Shown: positions 21,897 through 33,933 of the stretch, piece after piece
Numbering within the stretch: the first letter of the stretch is position 1
How the letters are laid out: each line of letters opens with the position of its first letter
NCBI GenBank assembly: GCA_903813345.2
Contig: CAIIXF020000009.1
Location: 23,771,759-23,835,758, forward strand
Direction: 5' to 3'
From: Owenia fusiformis
Lineage: Eukaryota > Annelida > Polychaeta > Sabellida > Oweniidae
Length of the DNA: 64,000 nt
The notes under the pieces: generated by a model
Told to the model about the DNA's origin: nothing
The model's database searches: none
The model's input: the letters and a program-made list of their open reading frames with translations, nothing else
Program-made: the position numbers and the translations under genes

Positions 21897-22819
21897 GTCC
21901 ATGGTATGACTTCCGAATATGAAGGATCCGTAGAACACTATAGCGCAGCAACATTTGAAGCAATGTTTATGGAGGTGCATATGTCTGGATTCTTTTAAAA
22001 TACCATTTTCTGAAAAAAAACTTCCGGCTTTCGGGTCGAAAAATGTCTTTCATCACGAGGGGTCAAAAAACGTAAATCTTTAATTTCGATTCGAACTTTT
22101 ATACATTTTATAAGACACAGACCGTTATTCTAAGCATACGAACAAAAAATAGATTATAATTATGTAAAAATATAAATATTCTATTCTATGTGCTATAATT
22201 ATGATTTTACTGTAAATGTCGGTGTTTAATTAGTGTAATTACGCAAGTGTGTGTTTCGGATTTTGTTTGATTTTTCAAATATGAGCCAAGTAGATTCAAC
22301 AAATTGTGTGGAATATTTAGGTAATTTATGATTGGGAACATATAAGTTTTCTTACCATTTAAAACATTTTATTACCAGAATGTTTCCATATAATCGCAAG
22401 GGGTCAAACAACAAATTATTGTTCATGTTTTATAAAATTTAATACAATAACATTTAAGTAAGATTTATATTTATAATTAAATGTTTCAGAGGTATTGGAT
22501 TGTTCATATATTCCAAGGGCATGTCTAATAATCAATAAGAGTCATATGCAATCGAACGCCTTACAATTCTTAGAAACCTAAATCATATATTTAAAATAAT
22601 TTTGTATTATTTTCTGTTGCATTGTGTACTCCAAATTGTGAAAATTTTGGATTTAATTTTTTAATTTTTTTACCTCTGTTAATGGCAGGCATAATTCAGC
22701 CTAAAAGCCGGAAGTATATTAAACATATGTAGGTATGTTAATGTTAGGTCAAATATCGCTGCGCTATAGTGTGCTACCAGCTCCTTTATTAGACATCCTA
22801 GAGATTTCATACCATGGAC
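21897..22819. mobile_element. GTCCATGGTATGA-ended TIR element, copy 1
   Basis: The element starts GTCCATGGTATGACTTCCGA and ends with the complement of GTCCATGGTATGA. About 65 bp of each end are recognisably inverted, including ACTATAGCGCAGC. TA flanks both sides, and the left TA is shared with the neighbouring fold-back element. A second copy lies at 28244-29411. There is no transposase frame; the interior is AT-rich. Confidence 0.8.
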
Positions 22820-22821
22820 TA

Positions 22822-25800
22822 TTAGTATAAAGAGGTATATTAATATTTTTAGAAAAATAACGTATTCGAATTTGTCATGCTAATTAACTATAATTTAAGT
22901 AAAATCGATGTTTTTTCAATTCAATTGCTATCTAGCGTGTTATCTTGACTTGGCAAAGGGATGGTAAAAAGTGGTTGAACGTCCTTGGGTATCAAAACAC
23001 ATACATTATGTATGGCCCATTCTGATACTCATAGCATCTTTCTGTTTCACCTGAAACATGCTCTGATATTATGAGGCATATTCTGTGATCTGAGCACATC
23101 AGATGGGAAGAGTTATAACTGTCAATAAGTGTGATAGTTATCATGTAATCATTTACCTAATGTCAATACATTACATAATAGGCATTGTATTTAACAGCAG
23201 ATATTAGCACAGACGTGTGTACACAAGTTTAATGACCCCAATTAAATGAAATATGAGTTAGGATGAAAGATCTCAAAAATCCTCAATTTTGGGCTCTCCT
23301 GGATCGCCAAATCAAGCTCATTATATCATGGCATCTCAGGGCTGAGAAGAAATGAGATGTCATGGATTATCATGATGTGTATGGCCTGTCATGATGTGTC
23401 ATTTACACATCCTATGAAGGCCGAGAGTAATTACAACACCATCTCGAAAAGAAAGCAATCGCTCGACAAATCTTGGCACTTTCTTCATTTCCGTTCCCCC
23501 GGGGAATATAGGGATTTGATTTGGACGCAACCGAGCTGTAACACATAAGTAGGTCTCTTAATTAACATCTGCCTGATATACCAAAATCACTTTATATGAA
23601 ATTAACAAAAGGTACTCCACCGAGATCCCGTCACTAAAACAGTTTCCAAATCACAGTCGTTTATATTTCCCAATCTTGTAATCTCCATATTGAACATTCG
23701 TACAAAAATTGCTAATCATACTCCAGGCCAATAATAAGCTTTAAATCAGTTTCGTTATTGAAGAAAAAATTGAATCGATGAATCGATTTTGACATTTTCT
23801 GAAGTAACTTACAAATAAAGAGCACATCGACATAAATCTGCCCTTGGCTAATGTCAGTAAACTTGAAGGATCCAACTCTACTTATTGTTCTCTGTGATTA
23901 GGTCTTGCCATTCCTAAGTTCACAATCATGTTACGACTGGACTCATAATTTTCTCTCATTTCCAGCCTATCTATCACAAACAATCCACACGATCAACTTT
24001 TGCAATTGTTTAGTATAATGAATATGACCTTTCTGGAATTTTGACGTTCACTGTTTATGTCAAGCAATGGTATATTTTCATTTTGTAAATGTGGTACACA
24101 CTGGAATACAAATGACATGCCGTTATCTCGAAAATAACTCATTTTATGTGTTTCTGGTTTCTACTTCATTGCAAAAACTCTAAAGACTACAATAATCACT
24201 CTTATGTTGACATTAAACTGGAAGGAAATGACAACCAAAATGTAATTGTCTTATTTCATCAGTGTCACATGTCATGCAATCCTAGGGTTTTTCGATAAAA
24301 CCATGCATTTGTTTCCACAATGAATATATTTAATATTCAAAGAAGACCTGCTCTTTTTAGTGAATTTCTGGTCGATGAATATTATGGAAAGAAAATTTGA
24401 ACTTGGGTGTCCAGTGACCGGTATTTTTTCCTTCTTGCTGAAGCACAGCGGTTAAAGTTACCATTTGCATTCGTTCGACTTCGCTTCTTAAAAGAGAGTT
24501 TCGTCTAAGTTTATAACTAGACTCTACGCGCAGGGTAGGTTAAAGTTCATCAGAAAATACGTTTGGCAAATTCTTTGACAAGTTATCTCTGAAGAATTAT
24601 TTTGGTCGAAGGTTAGTTACGCTAGGATTACTCGAGTCTCTAGCTTACAGCTAGACGAAACTTCATTGATTTCGTATGTACTGTGCTACACGCACCTACA
24701 CGCACCTAGAACTCATTTTTAATAAATTTTATAAATATTTTTAAGAATATTAATCATATTTAGGATGAAGCGTTGCTTGTCTGGATTTAGATATTTCAAA
24801 ATTTCATTTCGGAGTTTTGACACATGGTGAAATTTTCTCGCTGTAGCTAAAAATGGCTTCCGGTTCTGGACGTGAATAACATTTGAAATTATTCTCGCTT
24901 AAAGAAATCAAATATAACAATAGATTCAGACGGGGATGTGAGCTGATGTTCTTCAAATCTATACATAAAGGTATATTTCATATTATTATGCCATATTTAC
25001 TGTGCGTGTGACACAATGATTTACAATATTTATAATACTAAGGCAGCTCAATCTTCCTCCTCAAAGCCGGAATATAGAGAAGGCTTTGGACCGAAGTAAC
25101 GCTAGGACATCATAAAACCATTTGATTATTTCATCAGAAATGCCTATCCAGTAAATATACATTTCATTTATGCTTGCGTAAGGGCGTAAGAACGCTTTCA
25201 AAGGATTACTAAGTTTTATACAGGATTAGAGTAGCACTAACCTGGGAATTTATAACCCCAGATAAGAGGTGAACCTCTTCATGGCACTCGCAACAATAAG
25301 CTCATCGTATATAAGGATTCTTCAAGATTGAAGTAGTTGTCAGACTCTGATCCTGGCTCAAAAGACATATGTTATACTTTTTGTTATTTTCAATACAACG
25401 ATTACTATCATATACTGTATCCCCGGGACTGTATTGTTTCGATCACAATTGCATGTTGTTGCGTATTTACGAGGTCCATAAATAGAAAGCTATGCAGTAT
25501 AATAAACGAATATCGTATCTATTATTCATCACTCGAATTTTAGGATTTGTCAATTTAGGGCGAACAATTATATAATGAAAGACTAAGCCATTTACCAACT
25601 TACCATTTCATTTACTTATTGGCCAGCCCTATTGGCCTGGCTATGTTTAGTGAGAGTGGTTGCTCATTATGCGTATTGTAGTAATACGTATCCGTATCTT
25701 GGTACATTTACGTACTCTTGATTTTTTGTTTCGCAGCACGAAGTTTCATTTGTGCGTAATCCGCGGCGAGTAATGCATTACGATCTGCCATTTTAATGAA

Positions 25801-25979
25801 CTACGTAATATAGTTCATCACCCTTTTAAGGTCTCATAATAGAAAACAGGAAGTAACATGGATTTGGGAATTTTAACTACGATAACGGAGTTTTGTTTCG
25901 ACTTAGTCAGTCGAATGCATTCCTAGAAATTGAAAAAATGAAGAAACTGATTCAGACACTTTTTCATTTTCCAAGCTTG
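22822..25979. other. Intergenic, no recognised gene
   Basis: AT-rich sequence. It contains the second copy of a dispersed repeat (24461-24545), and near 23010-23060 a phrase about CATTCTGATAC/CATAGCATC that also occurs near 16270. No coding frame is convincing. Confidence 0.45.
24461..24545 (+). repeat. Dispersed repeat, copy B
   Basis: Matches 15812-15876, with extra short insertions that extend the central TCTTAAAAGAGA dyad. Confidence 0.55.
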
Positions 25980-26285
25980 CGTCATTATAAGCAATATATT
26001 GGACACATTTTCTGAAAAATTCAAAATGTTCTGTTCAGTGACCTTTCCAAAAGTACAACTTTTGACTATTTTTCAGTCACATTTTCAGAGGGTAGGACTG
26101 AAAAAAACTATCTTAGCATGTTTAGGGTCATTCTAGACTCTGACCATGTCCATTGTGATCCTGGTTATGTAAATACTGTGTGGAACTAGACAGTAAAACT
26201 GCCTAAAGGTCGAACTAGAACTCTGTAATCTTTATCTTTGTCACTTCGTGTTTTTGTCACTTCCTGTTATAACTACCACGAGACA
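25980..26285 (+). repeat. Dispersed repeat related to 55255-55540
   Basis: Bases from ATATATTGG through TTTTTCAGTCACATTTTCAG, GTTTAGGGTCATTC and TGTCACTTCCTGTTA appear in the same order at 55255-55540. This is an old interspersed element with several fragments in the window (see also 33539-33933 and 54955-55200). Confidence 0.65.
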
Positions 26286-27080
26286 TTAATTGTAACAGTT
26301 TTTTGAACAGTCCTCAATATTTTGTTAAGTGAACTTAGGGGGGGGGGGGTCGAAAACTGGTGTCGAAAGTGGATGAAAAATAATCGAATGGCGATTAAAG
26401 AACGATCTCAAAGAAACAATTTATACCAGGGGAAAATGATTATGATCAGTTTCCATGGCTCTCGTGTTCTTCCGATTAGAGCTCTATCAAGAATATTTTG
26501 GGATTTGGATGTCAGAGAGACTCTCGACCTCAAACCTTGGCAAATTTATTGGTTACAGTTGTGCAAAAGAGAAATTGTATTCCGCAGAGAAAGATAAATC
26601 GACTTCTCTAAGGGATATCCAGACGAATCAATTTCTCAGTCCAGCTCAGGAGCACATTGGAACACGGCAACGTTAGATTCCGTTGTCACAAATGGCGGAC
26701 TGGAATTCGTATTCGATTCGATTTGACAGAGCACGTAGATCAAATTATTTTGGTACAAAAACAATAAAAAAAGATCTTGCTTCTAATCGTTAGGCTAAAT
26801 ATATTCAATCACCAAATAAAGTCCTTAATTCTACCGATTAATATATGGCACTTGACAACGGAAAATGTATTACCATCTGCCATTTTTGAAATCCAGAATC
26901 GGTTGTCTTTGAACGTGGTAAGTGTTACGCTTAAAAGTCCTCCCAGAGTACTATGTTTTTTTCAGTTTTTTCGATTAATACATTGCAAGACAACTACATT
27001 TACTGCTGATATGATACGTTTCACTTCTAATGATATATTCATTCTAACATTCAAAATATGATTTGCCATACAGATCATAC
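26286..27080. other. No confirmed gene
   Basis: Contains a run of G at about 26338-26349 and several overlapping short frames (26322-26676), none with recognisable domains. A small frame starting ATGGCGGACTGG at 26692 runs 33 codons to 26793. Its start resembles a first exon, but I found no supporting splice site. Confidence 0.35.
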
Positions 27081-27088
27081 AGTACCAG

Positions 27089-27246
27089 TAAAACCTGTCT
27101 TAGTGGACACCTTCTCTCTAGTGAACACCTGTGTTTAGTGAACACCAGTTCAAGACACATTTTACATTGATCTCCTGTATAAAATCACCTCTCTATAGTG
27201 AACACTTATTTGTAGATCAATATCTGTTCACTATATACAGGTTTTA
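27089..27246. mobile_element. Short TIR repeat with AAACCTGT ends
   Basis: TAAAACCTGT at 27089-27098 is mirrored by ACAGGTTTTA ending near 27246. The interior repeats TAGTGGACACC/TAGTGAACACC several times. I interpret it as a MITE. Confidence 0.6.
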
Positions 27247-27974
27247 CGCCATATTAAGCTGATATGATTCATACGTCTCCCAATATATTCATTTATAAGG
27301 CCATTGGCAGCTTCAGAGGGTCAGTCCAAACCATATCATTAGAAAGGCAATGAATTTGTATGGTGGACAGCTGAGTCCAAGTAATGTATGGTTTTACTGG
27401 TTTAACAGACAACAATAATATGCCATTATCGTGCACAATAGCATGAATCATTATAATGAGATCTATAAGAACTATTTATTGCATAATTATGATTTATAAG
27501 ATGGGGGATTTGCATGTATAATTCTATTCGGGATACTTTTAACCCATAGGTAGAAATAATTGATAAGCTACATTCATTTATTGTTTTCCCCGTTGAAAAC
27601 AGTCAGTGTAAGTATAGTTGGGCATGAGGCTGTATTTTGGAGTAAATAGGAAACACTATCAGTTCCTTTATTCTTCATGTTTCTCTATAAGCAGGCTTCA
27701 AAACGAAAATCGAGTGCCATCCTAAACAAAATATTTCTAGAATATTGTCTTTTAGACATAACAAACGTCAATAAAATCACGTATCCGTAAGAAATCTGCG
27801 ACTATAATACAAAGGCATTTTAAAATAGACTTTGTATTATGCAAAATGGGACATTCATTACAAGGCCACTTGGTGAAGGAGCATTAATTGGCTCAGATAT
27901 GACACTATGATTATATTTTGAGGCTGGACTGAGTCAAACAAAAATACGGCACTAATCCTCATTTTCGATGTGTC
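27247..27974. other. No recognised gene
   Basis: Intergenic. GGTTTTACTGGT near 27390 is the complement of ACCAGTAAAACC near 27084, so the preceding repeat may extend to about 27402 as a larger inverted pair. Nothing else is recognised. Confidence 0.4.
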
Positions 27975-28076
27975 GGGAATACTTAACCAAACCCGTCTGG
28001 CCCAGTTATCTACTCTCGATATCGTAGATGTCAGGAGTAGATAACTGGGTCAGACGAGTTTGGTTAGGGAATACTT
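27975..28076. mobile_element. Hairpin micro-element flanked by a 10-bp direct repeat
   Basis: Two arms of about 30 bp (from AACCAAACCCGTCTGG at 27984, complement ending at 28065) enclose a short loop. The flanks GGGAATACTT occur directly at 27975-27984 and 28067-28076. The direct repeat suggests a target duplication of about 9-10 bp. At about 80 bp between flanks it is very small for a mobile element. Confidence 0.65.
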
Positions 28077-28243
28077 TGATAAGATTTTGTTTCTAAGTGA
28101 ATCATGATCCGATTAATGAGGTCACTGCAAAAAAATAGATAACAAGAATGATAATGTTACTCTCTAACGAAGTGTTTAAAACTCGTACAAGGTAACACTA
28201 ATGCTATTTTAGTCTGTTTCAAATTGAATTATTCTGCAATATA

Positions 28244-29411
28244 GTCCATGGTATGACTTCCGAATATGAAGGATCCGTAACACACTAAGCGCAGCAACAT
28301 TTGAAGCAATGTTTATAGAGGTGCATATGTCTTGATTCTTTTAAAATACCATTTGCTGAAAAAACTTCCGGCTTTCGGTTCGAAAAATGTCTTTCATCAC
28401 AAGGGGTCAAAAAACGTAAATATTTTGATTCGAACTTTTATACATTTCATAAGACACGGGTCGTTATTCTAAGCATACGAACAAAAATTAGATTATCATG
28501 ATGTAAAAATATAGTGTAATTTTACTGTAGATGTACGCAAGTGTGTTTTACAGATTTTGTTTGATTTTTCAAATATGAGCCAAGCAGATTCAGCAAAATT
28601 GTCTGGAATATTTAGGTAATTTATGATTGGGAACAAATTAGTTTTCTTTCTATTTAAAATATTTTATTACCAGAATTTTTCCATATAATCGCAAGGGGTC
28701 AAAAAACAAATTATTGTTCATGTTTTATAAAACATAATACAATAACAAATAGGTAAGATTTATATCTAATTAAATGTTACAGAGGTATTGGAATGTTCAT
28801 ATATTCCAAGGGGATGTCTAATAATCAATTAGAGTCATATGCAATCGAACGCCTTACAATTCTTCCTCGACGTTACTGCTGGCTATCATCAAGTTTTCTG
28901 ATCATGGTTGTTTCTTCTTTGACCTTACCGCTGGATACAATCAAATTTTAGGAAGATAATGATAACGATTTTTCTCAATTATTCATGAATTCTACTAAGC
29001 CTTGATGGTTGTTTTATAAGTAACTGAGCTAATTAGTGATCTAACGACGAGAAATAGAATTTTAGCTGTAGTCCCAATTTGTCAAGGAAGAGCAATTGGC
29101 CCTCCTTTATTGATAATGTTCACCGCTGAATAAAAGTCCATATCTCAAAACGTATTGAGACTCATACCATTTTGTAAAAAACTAGCATAATTTAAGCATT
29201 TGTCATTCTAATATAAAAATGATCCATTTGTAGCATTTATGCCCCCCCCCCCATTTATCTTATTATCATAATTCAGGAAGTATAGTAAACGGTTATAAAA
29301 AAAATTATTAGGGAACATATGTAGGTATGTTAATGTTAGGTCAAATATCGCTGCGCTATAGTGTGCTACCAGCTCCTTTATTAGACGTCCTAGAGAGTTC
29401 ATACCATGGAC
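28244..29411. mobile_element. GTCCATGGTATGA-ended TIR element, copy 2 with replaced core
   Basis: The outer parts match 21897-22819 closely, and both ends are TA-flanked. Between about 28864 and 29311, roughly 450 bp replaces about 150 bp of the first copy, beginning right after the shared TTACAATTCTT. The replacement includes a C run (about 29242-29251). It could be a nested insertion or an alternative interior. Confidence 0.8.
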
Positions 29412-29413
29412 TA

Positions 29414-31172
29414 ATAGCTATTAAGGATGTTCGTTTTGGACCACTGAAAGACTACATGTAGACCAAAGCTTTATTGTTGTTCAGAGCGTGTGCAGCCTCT
29501 TTTGGAGTCTTTACAAAGGGTAAGCTGTTTACATTGACAAAAATAGACATCTAACGATTGATTCAGTTATTTTGAAGAAGATTCAATTTTCTCTGATGTT
29601 ACATTGGATGGAAACAATGAGACAGTCTGGTTTTAACTCAATGACATAATACTTCCGCAAATTAGGGAAAACAACCTCAAAGAATGCGAGCCTTTCTGAA
29701 AGTACCATCGGCATGCCAATGGGGCGGTAAACTGACAAACGGCACACTCTCTTCTCCAATTGCTCTACAATTATCTGCACACTCTTGGGAAAGGCGAATC
29801 AATTTTCAAGCACACCTCTGAAAAGCCCATGGTAAATCAGAGAGACAAGGCTCCTGAAGACGATACGATAATTGGTGGAGGAGATTTATTTTGGATTTAT
29901 TGCCATTTCTCCTGTGCCACGATCTTTATAAATAAGTGAACATGAACCTTGGCTTCACATATATCATCGTTAAGATCTTTCTGAGATATTAGTCCATTGT
30001 CATTCAGAGAGCCTTTGATTAAAAAAGAACGTTATATGTGTTACATTGACGACAAATAAGATTCCGGGAGTATTATCTTGTCACCAACTAATTTGTTTGG
30101 CTTCATTTGTCTTACGGAATTGTCCAGGGGCTTTCAGGAGTTGAAATATTACCTAGTGCTTATTATTAGTTGCGACTTGGAGTATTCAAATATGTATCAT
30201 TTGCGTGGAAATTGCATCAACGATATTACATGGTAACATATTATCTCTTATTTCTTTGATTTTTAATTATCGTGTCTGGATGTGTTACCTCAAAGGAAAC
30301 GGTAACACAAGTAAATACTTCATCTAAAAACGAATAATTGCAACATCTGGTAGAACGCTTAGAAGGGAGTAATTTGACCAATTATCTATAACGTGGATAT
30401 TTTAGTATTTTACATACTAACCATATTGCTGGAGCTGCTACAGATACGCAATTAAAAGAACAGAAAGTGCTGACAATGAAGAGTAACCATTGTATTCTGG
30501 TTACCAGAACCCCTCGTATATCTGCTTTTTCGATACAAAACTGTAAATTTCTCTGTTTTATATCTTGCCTGTTTTCGTTAAGCGAATCGACACATATTTT
30601 TCACAGTTAGACGCTTAATTTTACCGAATACCAAGTTGGCAAAGGTGAATTTGTCGAAATCACCAAACATAAGCAGGCTTTACGTGGGATCAAAATGGGA
30701 AGTTCCGATTTTCACTTTGGGAGGGGATTATAAATACAGTATTCTCCTCCACACTTTAATACAATGGCTGATGAACTCGAAATTAATTGTTGGATTGCAA
30801 GAATAGATGTTGTAATTGGTTTCTTTGATGCATTAAAGCCCAAATGAAGAGGACATGAAAAGCCATTGATCTCTCAGTGACGTTTATTCAAAATGAGCAA
30901 TCAGAACTTTTAAGAATCGTTAGTTTCTGGCTAACTACATCAGCACAACTTACAATTGATTGGACTTCTGTATCATTTGTAAAATCATGATTGGCTACGG
31001 TTCATTACTTCTTTACTACCGTGAATACATTACTTGTATATTCTCTGTGCAGAATAATAAAATGCCGAATTTAATTATTTTGTTAGTCACGATGAATAAT
31101 TTTGGCCATTATGATATTGAGAGACCTAAACACGTTGTGTTTATGTTATTTTGTTCCAATGAGATTCGTATA
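29414..31172. other. No recognised gene
   Basis: AT-rich intergenic sequence. Frames of 60-90 codons are present but carry no recognisable motif. Confidence 0.5.
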
Positions 31173-31780
31173 TACAGGGTGTCAAATATTCCACCTGCTA
31201 CAGCTAAAACCTTACTAATATAGATGGTACCTAGTGTGATATACCATTGGAAAGACCATCCAAAGTTATGTTAACTTACTAACTCTCAAGTATTTTGGAT
31301 GAAATTCACCTATATTTTCATGATGCCCTGTATAGTTAGTGTACCCTCTTTAAGCAGCTTTTATTGCGTCAAAATGGGAAGGATATATGAATTCGAACTC
31401 AGAAATACGTCATAGCAGTCCACTTGTTACAAAAAAGGTTTTCACAACTTTTCTTGCACCTTTATTTTCTACTCATTTTCTACTTATCCAGAAATTTGTT
31501 TGATTCATTGCCATATACATACATGTAGGTTATCATTTTTAGGTCCTTTGACTTTTCTGATACTCGATTCTTAAAATCCTGCCAAATATGCCAAATTACC
31601 ATGTTTCTAGGCCTATGGTCACCTCAATTGATACGATGTAAAAATTTGTAACATTGATTGACATGTATTAGATTTATGCCAATCAACGTAACTTTGGAAG
31701 ACCTTTCCAATGATATATCACACTTGGTACCATATATCTTAGTTTTGGCTTTAGAGGGGGGACTTATTTGACACCCTGTT
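31173..31780. mobile_element. CAGGGTGTC-ended TIR element of about 0.6 kb
   Basis: The left end CAGGGTGTCAAATA and the right end GACACCCTG are parts of arms about 110 bp long. Both arms carry GGTACC, TGTGATATA and CCAAAGTTA-type blocks in mirrored order. The flank is TA on the left and TT on the right. It belongs with the CAGGGTGT-ended group at 14847 and 45205. No protein is encoded. Confidence 0.75.
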
Positions 31781-32135
31781 TATGATTCATTCCGAACATT
31801 TATGATACCAAGAACGAAGGCAGTGTCTGGTGTGTTTTCTAAAACAATATAAAGAAAAAACATATATATTTCAAATCATATTGTTACCATTCAAAAGATG
31901 GCCATTAAATTGACGATGTGTAAAATTTTCAGCATTTTTGATGACTGGTTTAAGAGAAACGTGTGTTCAAAAGTCTGGATTTTCAGGATGCCCCCCCCCC
32001 TTATATAGGTTGGTTTGAAATGTGGGTCTCCGCTTGTTAGCTTTTAGAGTCGTTCGTGTTATTTTCGGAAGTTTTCAAACCTGGATTTAATTGCTTTTAT
32101 AAGAAGGGCTCCTCGTTCCTCGTTATAATACAATT
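31781..32135. other. Spacer between mobile elements
   Basis: No gene recognised. A run of C occurs at about 31990-32000. Confidence 0.5.
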
Positions 32136-33092
32136 CAGCGTGTCTCAAAAAAATGTTACACTTACAAAAAGTTCAATATCTTTCATGATTTTAACTTTTC
32201 CCCTAAAATATACTTAGATACCATAAGACCAGTCTTTCTCAAATAAATTCACACCATCAGATTCAAAATCCGTCCATGATTGACTACACAGGACATGTAT
32301 TTTACAGACGCATGTGAAATCTGATTTGCGCCAACTTCTCAGTGGCTGGACATATGGTGAGGCCAGTGTTATCTTGATATTATCAATGATCCAGTTGTTT
32401 CTTTCCTGGATAGAAATACAAGATTTCATTGTCAGAGTGTTCAATTTTGTTACGTATGATGGCAACAGGATGGTGCAAAGGCCTGTGGCAGATCATTTGG
32501 TAGAACTCTTTGAAAATCAGAAGGTAGCATTGAATTACCAAATGGATTGGCCCCCAGGGTCATCCCACTTTACACCCTTGAGTTTTTGAAGGGCCTCTGA
32601 AAGCGGTTTACAGCATCACAAACTGACCTAAATGAACTTCTGCAAAAATAATTGATAGAATCAGAGTGATATTACAATTCATGTGTGCATGGGCAAGGTT
32701 ACCTCAGATTTGCTTTGGAGAGCATGTTGAGGGGACCGCATGTTTATGTGGATAGACCCAATGATCATATGTAAGACAAATAGGAAAATTACATATAATG
32801 ACTCAGTTTAAGGTCAAGCTTCTACTCAGAATAAAGTTAAATATTAAAGAAACTGTTCCTCTTTTGTCATTTGGTCCATCCAATCACTCAGAAGTTGGCG
32901 CAAGTCAGATTTTACCATGGGACACTAAACGCTGTCATGTGGAGCCAATCAATGACAGATTTTGAATTTGAAGGTGTCAAATTATTCGAGAAAGATTTGT
33001 CTTTTGGTATCCAAAGTATATTTTAGGGAAAAGTCAAAATTATGAAAGATATTGAACTTTTTGTGAGTGTAACATTTTTTTGAGACACACTG
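32136..33092. mobile_element. 957-bp mariner-type element remnant with about 200-bp TIRs
   Basis: The ends CAGCGTGTCTCAAAAAAATG and the complement of CAGTGTGTCTCAAAAAAATG begin long inverted arms of about 200 bp, including GTTGGCGCAA/TTGCGCCAAC blocks. TA follows the right end; the left flank has decayed to TT. The interior carries a broken mariner-like transposase piece (32455-32661). This looks like an internally deleted, inactive copy. Confidence 0.8.
32455..32661 (+). pseudogene. Mariner-type transposase C-terminal fragment
   Basis: The frame reads DWPPGSSHFTPLSF at 32545-32586. This corresponds to the WPPRSPDLTPLDFF block that is a hallmark of the C-terminal catalytic part of mariner-family transposases. 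Upstream residues (QRPVADHLVELF) resemble the segment that normally precedes it. A stop and frame changes follow. Downstream pieces such as LKAVYS and TDLNELLQK read only in other frames. The N-terminal DNA-binding region is absent, so the fragment is not functional. Confidence 0.7.
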
Positions 33093-33257
33093 TATTGTAA
33101 AATTTTGATCCCGACTGACACAACAGAAATGTTCAATACTGGAGGGTGGTAACAGCGCGTATTTAAATCAAATATTATTTATGAAAAAACGAATATGTTT
33201 CACGTTCCTAATCCCAACTGATCAATCTTTCTTTGTTTTAGTAGCCGCTGTGCTGAT

Positions 33258-33397
33258 ATAATAGGGAGTTTAAGCTTGCAGTATTTTTCACAAGCTAAAC
33301 GCCAGAAAATATCTAAGCGATGCATTTGTATGGGCGATTGGTCATGCCTATAGGGTTGGCGTTTCGATTTTATATGCAAGCTTAAACTCCCTATTAT
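33258..33397. mobile_element. 140-bp MITE, copy of the TGCAAGCTTAA-ended group
   Basis: ATAATAGGGAGTTTAAGCTT at the left end is mirrored by AAGCTTAAACTCCCTATTAT at the right end. The interior GCATTTGTATGGGCGATTGG and TTTCGATTTTATATGC match 18858-19026 and 47891-48402. Confidence 0.75.
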
Positions 33398-33538
33398 CTA
33401 AGTCAAAATATATAACAAACGAGTATAAAGGGTCTTCTAGCTTTGCACATTTTAGACCAATTATGAAAAACTTTTCTTGTCAAAGAATATTGAATTTATT
33501 TATTTTCTTAGATAACTAGGAATACTCTCTAGTTATTA

Positions 33539-33933
33539 GCTCACGTGGTGAGCTATTGCAATCACTCACTTGTCCGTCTGTCTGTCCGTCTGTCCGTCAA
33601 CAATAGTGGCACGTTTTAAATCCCTGTCGATGGGATTCCCGTTTTAAGTTATTTTTGTTCAACATCAATGTAGAAAACTCCTCTATGACTCCTGGTTCAA
33701 AAGCTCGCCTATTTTAAAAATGGTCGCCATTTTTGTCTCGCAGAATTCACCTTTGGCCCATTTCCTAGCTTTACAAATAATATCAAGTGTCCTGCATTGT
33801 AAAAAAGCCATGTCTTTGTAAAGAGTAGTTGTATGAAATAATTTTGTTACAAAAAATCGGCAAAAAATTATATCCGTTTTTTTATTTGTTGTCATTTTAG
33901 CCATCATTCACTTTTGAGCAACACCATGTGAGC
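33539..33933. mobile_element. GCTCACRTGGTG-ended interspersed element
   Basis: The left end GCTCACGTGGTG is mirrored by CACCATGTGAGC at the right end. Near the left end is a pyrimidine-rich CTGTCCGTCTGTCCGTC tract. The right two thirds match 54955-55200 in inverted orientation. Its minus-strand frame (33683-33907) has no recognised domain. Confidence 0.65.

Noticed and set aside
26692-26793. 33-codon frame starting ATGGCGGACTGG
   Set aside because: Start-like sequence, but short, no homology I recognise and no splice donor before the stop.
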